From assembly GCA_031291725.1 (NCBI GenBank), contig JARLIM010000020.1, positions 62,001-126,000 of the forward strand: DNA of 64,000 nucleotides, given 5' to 3'. Below are positions 35,079 through 44,924 of the stretch, piece by piece. The stretch comes from Acetobacteraceae bacterium (GTDB lineage Bacteria > Pseudomonadota > Alphaproteobacteria > Acetobacterales > Acetobacteraceae). Position 1 is the stretch's first letter. Each line of letters starts with the position of its first letter. The position numbers and the translations under genes are program-made. The notes below the pieces were generated by a model. That model was given only the letters and a program-made list of their open reading frames with translations, searched no databases and was not told where the DNA came from.

Positions 35079-35620
35079 CCGACGATGTCCGCTTCCCCGG
35101 CGATATGACCAAGCGCCAGGAGATTGCACGTGTCCTGCGCGTCGATCACGCGGGCGAATACGGGGCAAAGCGCATCTATACCGGACAGCTGGCGGTGCTG
35201 GGGCGTGGGGCGAAGGGCGATCTGTTGCGGCATATGAAGGAGCAGGAGCAGGTCCATCTCGACACGTTCGGCAAAATGATCGTCCAACGCCGGGTGCGCC
35301 CGACGGCAATGCTGCCGTTTTGGCATGTGGCGGGGTTCGCGCTTGGCGCGGTGACGGCGTTGCTGGGTGAAAAGGCGGCGATGGCCTGCACCGTGGCGGT
35401 GGAGGAGACCATCGACCAACATTACCAGGACCAGATCGACCGGCTGGGTGAGGATGAGAAAGAGCTGAAAGACACCATCGAGGTCTTCCGGCTGGAAGAG
35501 GTTGAGCACCGCGATATCGGGCTGGAAAACGGCGCCGAACAGGCTCCGGCCTATCGCCTGCTCAGCGGCGCGATCCGACTGGGCTGCAAGGTGGCGATTG
35601 CGGTGAGCGAGCGGGTTTAA
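35075..35620 (+). CDS. coq7: Demethoxyubiquinone hydroxylase Coq7
   Basis: 181 residues. A di-iron ferritin-like protein with repeated Glu/ExxH ligands: DHAGEYGAKRIYTGQL, KEQEQVHLDTF, VEETIDQHYQDQ and LEEVEHRDIGLENGAEQ. It hydroxylates demethoxyubiquinone in the penultimate step of ubiquinone synthesis. It starts within the dsbB-family stop (ATGA). Confidence 0.95.
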   Translation: MTDDVRFPGDMTKRQEIARVLRVDHAGEYGAKRIYTGQLAVLGRGAKGDLLRHMKEQEQVHLDTFGKMIVQRRVRPTAMLPFWHVAGFALGAVTALLGEKAAMACTVAVEETIDQHYQDQIDRLGEDEKELKDTIEVFRLEEVEHRDIGLENGAEQAPAYRLLSGAIRLGCKVAIAVSERV

Positions 35621-35621
35621 C

Positions 35622-35676
35622 AGGCTGCTGAACGAAAGCGGGGCGGCTGCTGTCCCTGCAGGCCGCCCCGCAGCCT
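35622..35676. terminator. Strong bidirectional hairpin terminator between coq7 and the T1SS-type gene
   Basis: GCGGGGCGGC (35638-35647) and GCCGCCCCGC (35662-35671) form perfect arms; outer arms AGGCTGC (35622-35628) and GCAGCCT (35670-35676) offer an alternative stem. It fills the spacer between two converging genes. Confidence 0.75.
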
Positions 35677-35679
35677 AAA

Positions 35680-37965
35680 CTAGTGCGGAGGCAGCACCAG
35701 TGAGTTGTCGCCAACCAGATTGGCCAGCGTGATCGCGCCGGTGTTCAGCAAGGTCACATGCGCGGTGCCGCTGGTACCGGTGATGGTCAGGCTGGTGTCG
35801 TAGCCACTGGCAACCTTGGTGTCGATCACCGAGCTCAGCGAGATGAACGAGCTGAGGTTGGACAGATCGTGCGCCAAGGCGGCCCCTGACAGAATCTGCG
35901 TCAGATTGAGCGTATCGGCATTGGTCAGCGTGAAGTTGCTGATCGTGTCGGTGCCGCCCAAAGCGTTGACCACGAAGCTGTCACCGCCAGCACCGCCATA
36001 GATGCGGTCCACACCGGCTCCCATCACAACGGTGTTGCCGTTGCCGCCCAGGAACACCGCATCGGTGCCGCTGCCGAGGGTGACGGAGGTCAACCCCACC
36101 GAGGTGCCGCCATTGCGGGCGGTCTCGATGACGGTGTCGTTGCCATTGCCCACCGAGACAACATCGCTGCTGCCGGAGCCGACGATATAGACCGCGCCAT
36201 TGCCTGCGGTGACATGTTCCTGGCCGCTGCCGGCCAGAATTTCGGTCACGCCCGTGGTGGTGTTGTTGCCAACTGTGATGGTGTTGCCGGTGCCGGTGAG
36301 CAGAACTTCCTGCCGCCCGTCGCCGATGGTGATGGTGCTGCTGCCCGTCGGGCCGGAGACTTCGCTGTTGCCAGCGCCCAGCGTGATGGTCTCGCCGGTG
36401 CCTTTAACCGAGATGTCGTAATTGCCCGCACCATAGCTCAGCACGGCGCTGTTCTGCACCAGATTGACATGGGTGCCGCTGACGGAGGTGGTGGGTGCCG
36501 CTGTGAGCGACAGCGCATTGTCGGCCAGAAGCTGCGCCACGGTGATCGACACGCCCTTGAGCACCGCGAACGCCGTGCCAGCCTGGCCGGTGCCGGTCGG
36601 ATCATAGGACAAGGTGGTGTCACCGGCAGCCGAGGTGGTGGCCGTGATGAAGCCGCCCAGGGTCGCCAGGGTTGCCGTGCTGCCCGCAACCACGTTGGCA
36701 AGGTTGAGCACATCGCCGCCCGTTGGGTTGAAGGCCACGAATTGCTGCGCTGCTTCCTTGGTGGAAATGGCATCGACCAGCACCGTCTGATTGCCAGCCG
36801 TCGCCATCGTGATCGTGTCAAACGGCAGCGCCGCCGGCGGCAATGCGACTTCCAAGGCATTATCCGTCAGCAATTGGGCAACCGTGACCGTGACGCCCTT
36901 GAGCACGGCGAACGGCGTGCCGGCCAGACCGGTGCCGGTGGCATCGAAGGACAGCGTGGTGTCGCCGGCGGCAGACGTGGTGGCGGTGATGTAATTGCCC
37001 AGCGTGGCCAACGTGGCCGCACTGCCCTTGATCACATTGGCAAGGTTGAGCACGTCGCCGCCGGTGGGGTTGAAGCCGACGAATTGTTCAGCGGCCTCAT
37101 TGGTCGAAATGCCATCCACGGTTGCGGTCTGATTGCCGGCCGTGGCGAAGGTGAAGGTGTCAGCGTGCAGAGTCGGCGATGTCACCACGGGGGCGACGCT
37201 GCCGAGCGAGAGCGCATTATCCGCCAGCAACTGGGCGACAGTGACCGTGACGCCCTTGAGCACGGCGAACGGCGTGCCGGCCAGACCGGTGCCGGTGGCA
37301 TCGAAGGACAGCGTGGTGTCGCCGGCGACAGACGTGGTGGCGGTGATGTAATTGCCCAGCGTGGCCAGCGTGGCCGCACTGCCCTTGATCACGTTGGCAA
37401 GGTTGAGCACGTCACCGGCGGTCGGGTTGAAGCCGGAGAGCTGCTCCGCGCCCTCATTGGCGGAAATGCCATCGACTTTCGCAGTCTGGTTGCCAGTGGT
37501 GGCAAAGGTAAAAGTGTCGAAATGCGGCGTCGGCGCAGGAGTGACAACCGCTGGCGCCGCGAGCACCAGAGCATTATCCGCCAGCAACTGGGCGACAGTG
37601 ACCGTAACCCCCTTCAGCACGGCAAACGGCGTGCCTGGCAAGCCGGTGCCGGTGGCATCGTAGGACAGCGTGGTGTCGCCGGCGGCAGACGTGGTGGCGG
37701 TGATGTAATTGCCCAGCGTGGCCAGCGTGGCCGCACTGCCCTTGATCACATTGGCAAGGTTGAGCACATCGCCGCCGGTCGGATTGAAACCGGAGAGCTG
37801 CTCGGCGCCCTCATTGGTCGAAATTCCATCCACCTTCACGATCTGGTTGCCAGAAGTTGCGAAAGTGAAAGTATCAAAATGTGGAGTCGACACAACCGGA
37901 ACCGGGGTTACATTAACGGTTTTGTGTGTTTGTTCATTTGTTTCGTTGCGGTTATTTTCTGACAC
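35680..37965 (-). CDS. Large repetitive protein, probable type I secretion substrate with tandem C-terminal-type domains
   Basis: 761 residues, GTG start with GGGAG six bases before; no signal peptide. Residues 29-135, 148-254, 267-373 and 382-487 are four copies of a ~107-residue unit (GDVLNLANVIKGSAATLATL then DTTLSYDATGTG and VTVAQLLADNAL). Residues ~500-665 are Gly/Asn repeats (GAGN, GNGND) of beta-solenoid type. Residues ~664-758 (DTISNF, ADTLNLTQILSG, ITLANLVGDNSLVL) follow the same plan and resemble the type I secretion C-terminal target domain (VC_A0849 class). Probably a secreted adhesin or matrix protein; no exporter adjoins. It lies downstream of a two-component system. Confidence 0.8.
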   Translation of the reverse strand: MSENNRNETNEQTHKTVNVTPVPVVSTPHFDTFTFATSGNQIVKVDGISTNEGAEQLSGFNPTGGDVLNLANVIKGSAATLATLGNYITATTSAAGDTTLSYDATGTGLPGTPFAVLKGVTVTVAQLLADNALVLAAPAVVTPAPTPHFDTFTFATTGNQTAKVDGISANEGAEQLSGFNPTAGDVLNLANVIKGSAATLATLGNYITATTSVAGDTTLSFDATGTGLAGTPFAVLKGVTVTVAQLLADNALSLGSVAPVVTSPTLHADTFTFATAGNQTATVDGISTNEAAEQFVGFNPTGGDVLNLANVIKGSAATLATLGNYITATTSAAGDTTLSFDATGTGLAGTPFAVLKGVTVTVAQLLTDNALEVALPPAALPFDTITMATAGNQTVLVDAISTKEAAQQFVAFNPTGGDVLNLANVVAGSTATLATLGGFITATTSAAGDTTLSYDPTGTGQAGTAFAVLKGVSITVAQLLADNALSLTAAPTTSVSGTHVNLVQNSAVLSYGAGNYDISVKGTGETITLGAGNSEVSGPTGSSTITIGDGRQEVLLTGTGNTITVGNNTTTGVTEILAGSGQEHVTAGNGAVYIVGSGSSDVVSVGNGNDTVIETARNGGTSVGLTSVTLGSGTDAVFLGGNGNTVVMGAGVDRIYGGAGGDSFVVNALGGTDTISNFTLTNADTLNLTQILSGAALAHDLSNLSSFISLSSVIDTKVASGYDTSLTITGTSGTAHVTLLNTGAITLANLVGDNSLVLPPH
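36505..37881 (-). repeat. Four-copy ~357-bp tandem repeat within the T1SS-type gene
   Basis: Units at 37561-37881, 37204-37524, 36847-37167 and 36505-36822. Units two and three share an 87-base identical block (37241-37327 and 36884-36970), including third codon positions, which points to recent duplication or gene conversion. Confidence 0.9.
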
Positions 37966-38026
37966 GAGGCTCTCCCAATATAACTAAGAACTCACCCGAC
38001 TGGGGCTGAACTCGGTCTAACTGGCG

Positions 38027-38045
38027 AACCTGACCAAAACCTGAC
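38027..38045 (-). promoter_or_regulatory. Direct repeats spaced 11 bp: candidate OmpR-type response-regulator site
   Basis: On the minus strand GTCAGGTT occurs at 38045-38038 and again at 38034-38027, exactly one 11-base step apart; weaker CAGTTAG and GAGTTCAG steps follow at ~10-base spacing. Tandem half-sites with ~11-bp spacing are the standard architecture for OmpR/PhoB-family regulators. They lie ~60-80 bases upstream of the T1SS-type gene. Confidence 0.5.
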
Positions 38046-38049
38046 TGAT

Positions 38050-39450
38050 TTAAGACAAAATGTTGCAATCCGCTGCGGCCGTCGAAGTGGCGGGCGTGGC
38101 GAAGTCGAGGCGGAAGACGCATCCATCGGCCAGGTTTTCGTACCATGCCCGCCCGCCTTGCAACTCCATCGTCTTGGCGACAATCGCCAACCCAAGCCCG
38201 GCGCCGCCAGCGTTTTGCAGCCCCTGTGTGAAGGCGGCGAACAGCTTGGTCTTCAGCGCCTCCGGCACGCCAGGCCCATGATCGCGCACGCTCAAACGGG
38301 CACCAGGGCCGCAGGCGACGACGACGGCGCTGCCGGACGGGGTTGCGCGCAGAGCATTCTCGATCAAATTGCGCACAGCCGCCGCGATCGCGTCGCGATT
38401 GCCCAGGATGGGCGGACTGCCGTAATCGTCGAACTCAATCTCCCGCCCGCGCTCCACCGCCAGAGGTGCCAATCGGCTGACGGTCTGCCGCGCCATGTCA
38501 GCCAGATCGAAGCTCTCAAATGCGTCCGTGGTGCTGGCCTCCAACTGAGCAACGTTGAGCAACTGGTTCACCAGATGCGTCATCTCCCCCGCGACGATGA
38601 GGCCGGAATCATTGCCGGCCGAGGTGTGCTGGCCGAGTTGCAAGGTCAGCACGGCCAATGGCGTGCGCAATTCATGTGCGACGGTGGCGGTAAAATCTCG
38701 TTGAAAGCCAACCACCTGATCCAACCGGGTCAAGGCTCTGTTGATGGAAACCACCAAAGGCACGATTTCCATCGGCAGATTGTCGGTCTCCAGACGCAGT
38801 CCGGTGGTTTTTGCGTTGATCGCCTCGGCGTTCCGCGCCGCTTCAGCCAATGGGCGCAGGCTGCGACGCAGGGCGAAGATGTTGGCAATCAACATCGCCA
38901 AGGTCAGCGGCACCATGGGCACGATCACATGGTCCAACATCTCATCATGCATCAACCACCACCGCAGATCCGCAGGGTCGCGACCAAGCGTGATCCGAAA
39001 ATAGATGGGCGCTCCGCCAAACTCCGCCCGCTTCATCACCAAGGCCGTTGTCAGGGATTTCCGTTGAATTTGGCGAACGGAGGAGTCCAAATTCCACGCC
39101 GGGTTGAAGCGGGTACCAGCGAATAGCTCCGCATTGGCCGAGGCGATGATGACGCCGTCCTGCTGGATGGCTTGATAACCATAGTCATGTGGATAACGCT
39201 GAAACGGGTGCGCCACGTCTTGAGGTAGGACCAGCGAGAGGGTGCCGTCTGGCCCGAGCTGGAGGTACTCCGCCAAGACCTCGGCCTCATGCTCGGCCCC
39301 GGTGGTCATCAGAACATCGCGTGACAAGCCATATTTCAAGATCACCAACGTCACTTCGGCGAACATTGTCAGTGCCGCGACGATGATGAAACTGATCGTC
39401 GCACTGCGCACCAGGGACGGTCGGACGGCCTGCTTGAAAAACTCCCTCAT
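38050..39450 (-). CDS. Sensor histidine kinase (OmpR-system partner)
   Basis: 466 residues. A helix at ~18-38, a ~135-residue periplasmic sensor, a second helix at ~175-193, a HAMP-like region, then the dimerisation helix with VAHELRTP (His259). The ATPase domain has the N box NLIENALRATP, G1 DHGPGVP and G2 GGAGLGLAIV. The sensor part matches no ligand family I recognise. It overlaps the response-regulator stop by 4 bases and is followed after 84 bases by the repetitive T1SS-type gene, its likely target. Confidence 0.92.
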   Translation of the reverse strand: MREFFKQAVRPSLVRSATISFIIVAALTMFAEVTLVILKYGLSRDVLMTTGAEHEAEVLAEYLQLGPDGTLSLVLPQDVAHPFQRYPHDYGYQAIQQDGVIIASANAELFAGTRFNPAWNLDSSVRQIQRKSLTTALVMKRAEFGGAPIYFRITLGRDPADLRWWLMHDEMLDHVIVPMVPLTLAMLIANIFALRRSLRPLAEAARNAEAINAKTTGLRLETDNLPMEIVPLVVSINRALTRLDQVVGFQRDFTATVAHELRTPLAVLTLQLGQHTSAGNDSGLIVAGEMTHLVNQLLNVAQLEASTTDAFESFDLADMARQTVSRLAPLAVERGREIEFDDYGSPPILGNRDAIAAAVRNLIENALRATPSGSAVVVACGPGARLSVRDHGPGVPEALKTKLFAAFTQGLQNAGGAGLGLAIVAKTMELQGGRAWYENLADGCVFRLDFATPATSTAAADCNILS

Positions 39451-40130
39451 GGCTGTGCCAAGCGCAGAAGATAGCCAACCCCACGGATGGTATGGATCGA
39501 AACATCGGCCATCGCTTCACTCAGCCGACGCCGCAGGCGGGAGACTAAAACCTCCAGGGCGTTGGGCGTGAATTCTGCTTCTGTGCTGTACAGCGTTTGC
39601 TCCAGCGATTCACGCGCCACCACATGGCCCGCGCGTGTGAGCAAAATTTGCAGCAGCGCCATCTCCCGGCGCGACAGAGCCACCATCTGACCGCACACCG
39701 TCAAGCGCCAAGCCGCCGCATCAAATTCGATATTGCCCACCGACAAAACCGCACTCAGCCCCCGGCCCGGCCGCCGCAGCACGGCGCGCATACGGGCCAG
39801 CAACTCGCCAATTTCAAATGGCTTGACGATATAATCATCCGCTCCGGTATCAAGACCGATGATGCGATCATTCAAATCGCTGCGTGCAGTGGCAACAATA
39901 ACCGGAACATTCGAACATGAATCCCATCGCTTTATTTTCTTTAACCAAGAAATTCCATCTCCATCTGGCAAATTTAAATCCAGAACAATCACATCGAACG
40001 TCGATAATGCCATAATTTCTTCGGCTTCAGACAGTGAAAATGCCCTATCCACCTCAAAACCACTGCCTTTTATACCGGACGCCACCAAATTTGAAATTTT
40101 AACATTATCTTCAATCAACAGGGCCTTCAT
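39447..40130 (-). CDS. OmpR/QseB-type response regulator
   Basis: 227 residues from the ATG at 40130. The receiver domain has the acidic pair ED (7-8), phospho-acceptor Asp51 in VIVLDLNLPDG and Lys103 in IVKPFE. The C-terminal winged helix (LSRREMALLQILL, VSRLRRRL, IHTIRGVGYLL) binds tandem DNA half-sites. The receiver-coding half (about 39890-40130) is visibly richer in A and T than its surroundings. It is the first gene of the regulator-kinase-secreted protein set. Confidence 0.93.
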   Translation of the reverse strand: MKALLIEDNVKISNLVASGIKGSGFEVDRAFSLSEAEEIMALSTFDVIVLDLNLPDGDGISWLKKIKRWDSCSNVPVIVATARSDLNDRIIGLDTGADDYIVKPFEIGELLARMRAVLRRPGRGLSAVLSVGNIEFDAAAWRLTVCGQMVALSRREMALLQILLTRAGHVVARESLEQTLYSTEAEFTPNALEVLVSRLRRRLSEAMADVSIHTIRGVGYLLRLAQP

Positions 40131-40282
40131 TTTTATTCCTGTTTCTAACTCACGGCCGTCGCGGGGCCGGCATATTGGCAATGTTCATAGGCACCCGCAA
40201 TGAGTTGGATCAAATGTTGAGCCGGCGGCGTGATGAATGACACAGGATGAAGGGCAGACGATGAGCGCTCCGGGTGGGAGCG

Positions 40283-40930
40283 TCAGCTCTCCAATTCCGA
40301 ATCCCAATACAGATAATCGCGCCAGCTCTCATGCAGGAAGTTGGGCGGGAAGGCGCGGCCATTATCCTGTAATTCCCAGGTACTCGGCTGGCGCGCGGGT
40401 TTGCGGGGATGCATCCGACATTCACGAGGCAGCGCGCTGCCCTTGCGCAGATTGCAGGGACCGCAGGCGGTGACAACGTTCTCCCACGTCGTCCGCCCAC
40501 CCCGGCTGCGCGGGATGACGTGATCGAAGGTCAAATTCTGCGCCGGTTCGCGCTCACCGCAATATTGGCACTCGAAGGCGTCGCGCAGGAACACGTTGAA
40601 GCGGGTGAAGGCGGGCTTGCGGCTGGTGGGCACATAATCCTTCAGCGCAATCACGCTGGGCAGGCGCATCGCCATGCTGGGAGAGCGCACTTCGGTGTCG
40701 TATTCGTTGAGCACCGAGACGCGATCCAGGAAAACGGCCTTGACCGCGTCCTGCCACGACCAAACAGACAACGGGAAATACGACAACGGGCGGAAATCCG
40801 CGTTGAGAACGAGCGCCGGGAAATGCTGTCCGCCATCAGGCACGAGCCACTCCTTCGCGAGAGCGGCACTACATGCAGTGGCTGGTATCCAAGTCGGCCA
40901 CACATCTTGCAGCGCCGCTGGTAACTGCAT
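40283..40930 (-). CDS. HNH endonuclease family protein
   Basis: 215 residues if the ATG at 40930 is used; homology starts near residue 30, where a GTG at 40843 is an alternative (186 residues). The C-terminal HNH core has two zinc CxxC pairs (CQYCG and CGPCN) flanking LTFDHVIPRSRGGRTTWENVV, with catalytic His and Asn. This chromosomal HNH group is widespread and single-copy in alphaproteobacteria; its role is not established. The spacer 40131-40282 to the regulator gene holds no feature I can name. Confidence 0.85.
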   Translation of the reverse strand: MQLPAALQDVWPTWIPATACSAALAKEWLVPDGGQHFPALVLNADFRPLSYFPLSVWSWQDAVKAVFLDRVSVLNEYDTEVRSPSMAMRLPSVIALKDYVPTSRKPAFTRFNVFLRDAFECQYCGEREPAQNLTFDHVIPRSRGGRTTWENVVTACGPCNLRKGSALPRECRMHPRKPARQPSTWELQDNGRAFPPNFLHESWRDYLYWDSELES

Positions 40931-41070
40931 CGGTTATCGCACCCGATATGCATGCCCGCAAGCAGCGCGGACAGGTTTCACCAAGCCGTCATGAAACGCA
41001 GACTGATTTCGTTCAGTTTTCACGGTATTCCAGCCGCGACGCCCGTGCAGCAACCGGCTAGATTGCCCGC

Positions 41071-41856
41071 ATGATCGTGACCCGATTCGCCCCCAGCCCC
41101 ACCGGATTGCTGCATCTCGGCAGCGCCTATGCCGCGCTGTTCGCCTGGACGAAGGCGCGCGCGGCGGGCGGGCGGTTTCTGTTGCGGATCGAGGATATCG
41201 ACACCCAACGCTGCCGCCCGGACTTCACCACCGCCATCGTCGAAGATCTGCGCTGGCTCGGTTTGGATTGGGATGGTGGCTTGCGCATTCAGAGCGAACA
41301 CGCGGCGGAGTATGACGCGGTGATCGCCACGCTTGCCGCGCGCGGTCTGGCCTATCGCTGCTGGTGCTCACGCGCCGACATCCAAGCCCACGCCTCTGCC
41401 CCGCATGGCCCGGAAGGCGCGATCTATCCCGGCACGTGCCGCCTTCTCAGCGCCGCTGAGCAGCAGGCGCGCGCGGGGGAGCCGTTTGCGTGGCGGCTCC
41501 ATCTGGCGGCGGCGCTGCGCGAAACTGGGCCGCTTACCCGCGACCCGCGCCCATTCGGCGATGTGGTGATCGGCCGCAAGCACACGCCGGGCAGTTACCA
41601 TCTTTGCGTGACCCATGACGACGCACTGCAAGGCGTCAGCCTCGTCACCCGCGCGGTCGATCTGGAGGCGGCCACCGCCATTCATGAAGTGCTGCAACGC
41701 CTGATGGGCTGGCCGGTGCCCGCCTATGAATTCCACAGATTGCTCACCAATCCGGACGGCACCCGACTGGCCAAGCGGGATCGGTCGGTGGGGATCAGGG
41801 CGTTGCGGGAGGATGGATATTCCCCGGCGCGGGTGCGGGCGATGGTGGGGTTTTAA
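41071..41856 (+). CDS. gluQ: Glutamyl-Q tRNA(Asp) synthetase
   Basis: 261 residues. A truncated glutamyl-tRNA synthetase catalytic domain with TRFAPSPTGLLHLGSAYAAL (HIGH-like HLGS, 15-18), zinc-type Cys in YRCWCS and YPGTC, and LAKRDRSVG (KMSKS-like). It lacks the anticodon-binding domain, as expected for GluQRS, which glutamylates queuosine in tRNA(Asp). It is monocistronic. Confidence 0.95.
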   Translation: MIVTRFAPSPTGLLHLGSAYAALFAWTKARAAGGRFLLRIEDIDTQRCRPDFTTAIVEDLRWLGLDWDGGLRIQSEHAAEYDAVIATLAARGLAYRCWCSRADIQAHASAPHGPEGAIYPGTCRLLSAAEQQARAGEPFAWRLHLAAALRETGPLTRDPRPFGDVVIGRKHTPGSYHLCVTHDDALQGVSLVTRAVDLEAATAIHEVLQRLMGWPVPAYEFHRLLTNPDGTRLAKRDRSVGIRALREDGYSPARVRAMVGF

Positions 41857-41947
41857 CGGCTCATCGCGCATGCGCTGGCTGCCTGAGGACATAACGACCG
41901 CACATATCTGCCACGATCATTCGCCCTCGCCCGTTCGGCACGGTTGA

Positions 41948-43204
<1,257 letters not shown>

Positions 43205-43207
43205 GCG

Positions 43208-44410
43208 ATGCCGGCACTCGCAGATCGTCTGGGCCGCACGACAGTCGCGGCCACGGTGGCCATGACCATCAAGGCCCGCGAGCTGCGCGCGGCGGGGCAT
43301 GACGTGATCGCGCTCACCATCGGTGAGCCCGATTTCGCAACCCCCGCCCATGCCATCGAGGGGGCCCATCAGGCCGCCCTCGCCGGCAAGACCAAATATC
43401 CGCCGCAGGACGGCACCGCCGCCCTGAAAGAGGCCGTGCAGCGCAAATTCAAGCGTGAGCGCGGCCTTGATTTCGCGCTGGACGAAATCTGCGTCTCCAA
43501 TGGCGGCAAACAGGCGATCTACAACGCCTTCATGGCAACGCTCAACGACGGCGACGAGGTGGTGATTCCCACCCCGTGCTGGGCGGCCTATGGGCTGATG
43601 GCGAAGTTGATCGGCGGCGTGCCGGTGGACGTCGCCTGTCCGCAGAATAACGGCTTCAAGCTGCGCCCGGAAGATCTGGACGCGGCGATCACGCCGAAGA
43701 CCAAGTGGTTGGTGCTCAACTTCCCCAACAACCCGACCGGGGCCGCCTGCACCCGCGCCGAGTTGGAAGCCATCGCGGCCGTGATGCGCCGCCATCCGCA
43801 TGTTTGGGTGATGTCGGATGATATGTATGAGCACCTGATCTATGACGGGTTCGAATTCAACACGCTCGCCCAGGTGGCCCCTGACCTTCGGGACCGGATT
43901 CTGACGGTCTCCGGCGTGTCGAAAACCTACGCGATGACCGGCTGGCGCATCGGCTTCTCGGCGGGTCCGCGCGATCTGATCAAGGCAATGGTGGCGGTGC
44001 AGGGCCATGTGGCGGCGGGTGTCTCCTCCATCGGGCAGGCCGCGGCGGTGGCTGCCCTCGACGGGCCGCAGGAAATCGTCGGCGAGATGCGCGAGATCTA
44101 TCGTCGCAGGCGCGATCTGTGCGTCGATGCGCTGAACACGATGCCGGGTGTCTCGTGCCACAGGCCGGAGGGCGCGTTCTACGTCTTCCCGAACATCGCC
44201 GGCTGTCTGGGCAAAACCAGCGCGGGCGGGCGCAAGATCAACACCGACGCCGATTTCGCCGAAGCGCTGCTCGATGAGGGCCATGTGGCGCTGGTGCAGG
44301 GGTCTTCCTTCGGGATGAGCCCCTATGTGCGCATCTCCTACGCCACCGACGATGCCAGCCTCGTGCGTGCGATGGAGCGGATGGCGGTCTTCACCCACGG
44401 CCTGCGCTGA
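43208..44410 (+). CDS. Class I aminotransferase (copy 2, tandem paralogue)
   Basis: 400 residues, identical in length to copy 1 and clearly homologous end to end: ALTIGEPDFATPAHAI, SNGGKQAIYNAFMATLN, LNFPNNPTGAACT and [15 protein letters not shown]. Substrate loops differ (GMSPYVRISYATDD against the copy 1 text [13 protein letters not shown]), so the specificity may differ. The pair plus the following acetyltransferase gene form a tight three-gene unit. Confidence 0.92.
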   Translation: MPALADRLGRTTVAATVAMTIKARELRAAGHDVIALTIGEPDFATPAHAIEGAHQAALAGKTKYPPQDGTAALKEAVQRKFKRERGLDFALDEICVSNGGKQAIYNAFMATLNDGDEVVIPTPCWAAYGLMAKLIGGVPVDVACPQNNGFKLRPEDLDAAITPKTKWLVLNFPNNPTGAACTRAELEAIAAVMRRHPHVWVMSDDMYEHLIYDGFEFNTLAQVAPDLRDRILTVSGVSKTYAMTGWRIGFSAGPRDLIKAMVAVQGHVAAGVSSIGQAAAVAALDGPQEIVGEMREIYRRRRDLCVDALNTMPGVSCHRPEGAFYVFPNIAGCLGKTSAGGRKINTDADFAEALLDEGHVALVQGSSFGMSPYVRISYATDDASLVRAMERMAVFTHGLR

Positions 44411-44411
44411 G

Positions 44412-44894
44412 ATGCTGCGGCCCGGCCGTGACGACGACGCGCCGGGCATTATCGCGCTGATCACCGATTGCTGGTTGGAATATCCCGGCTGCGTGATGGA
44501 TCTCGACGGCGAGAATCCCGAGTTGCGGGCACTTGCCTCGTATTTTTCAGCCCGTGACGGCGCGCTGTGGGTGGCCGAGGATGCAGGCGAGATTGTCGGC
44601 GTCGTCGGGGTGAAATCGCTGGGCGGCGATGAATGGGAACTCTGCCGCATGTATGTGGCCGCCCCTCTGCGCGGCAACGGATTGGCCGATCAACTGGCTG
44701 CCAGCGTCTTCGCCTTCGTGCAGGCGCAGGGTGGTGTGCGATTGGCATTGTGGAGCGACACCCGCTTCACCCGCGCCCATCGCTTCTACGAACGGCACGG
44801 CTTCCTGCGCGGCCCGGACGTGCGGACATTGCACGACCTGTCCCAGACGATGGAATATGGCTATGCGCGAATATTTCGGAATATCGAATCATAG
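44412..44894 (+). CDS. GNAT-family N-acetyltransferase
   Basis: 160 residues, starting one base after the aminotransferase stop. The acetyl-CoA-binding motif is LCRMYVAAPLRGNGLADQLAAS, the R/Q-x-x-G-x-G/A loop in variant form, followed by SDTRFTRAHRFYERHGF. The start ATG at 44412 begins the homology. Operon position suggests that it acts on an amino acid or amine made by the aminotransferases; not proven. Confidence 0.85.
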   Translation: MLRPGRDDDAPGIIALITDCWLEYPGCVMDLDGENPELRALASYFSARDGALWVAEDAGEIVGVVGVKSLGGDEWELCRMYVAAPLRGNGLADQLAASVFAFVQAQGGVRLALWSDTRFTRAHRFYERHGFLRGPDVRTLHDLSQTMEYGYARIFRNIES

Positions 44895-44924
44895 GGCGAA
44901 AATGGCGATGCTACCCTCCGCCCC

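Noticed and set aside
36505..37881. CRISPR-like or RTX nonapeptide interpretation of the tandem repeats
   Set aside because: Units are ~357 bp and coding, without spacers; the residues lack the GGxGxDxxx spacing of RTX in this part.
36214..37962. 582-codon open frame antisense to the repetitive T1SS-type gene
   Set aside because: Its periodicity is the complement of the real repeats; it has no plausible domains.
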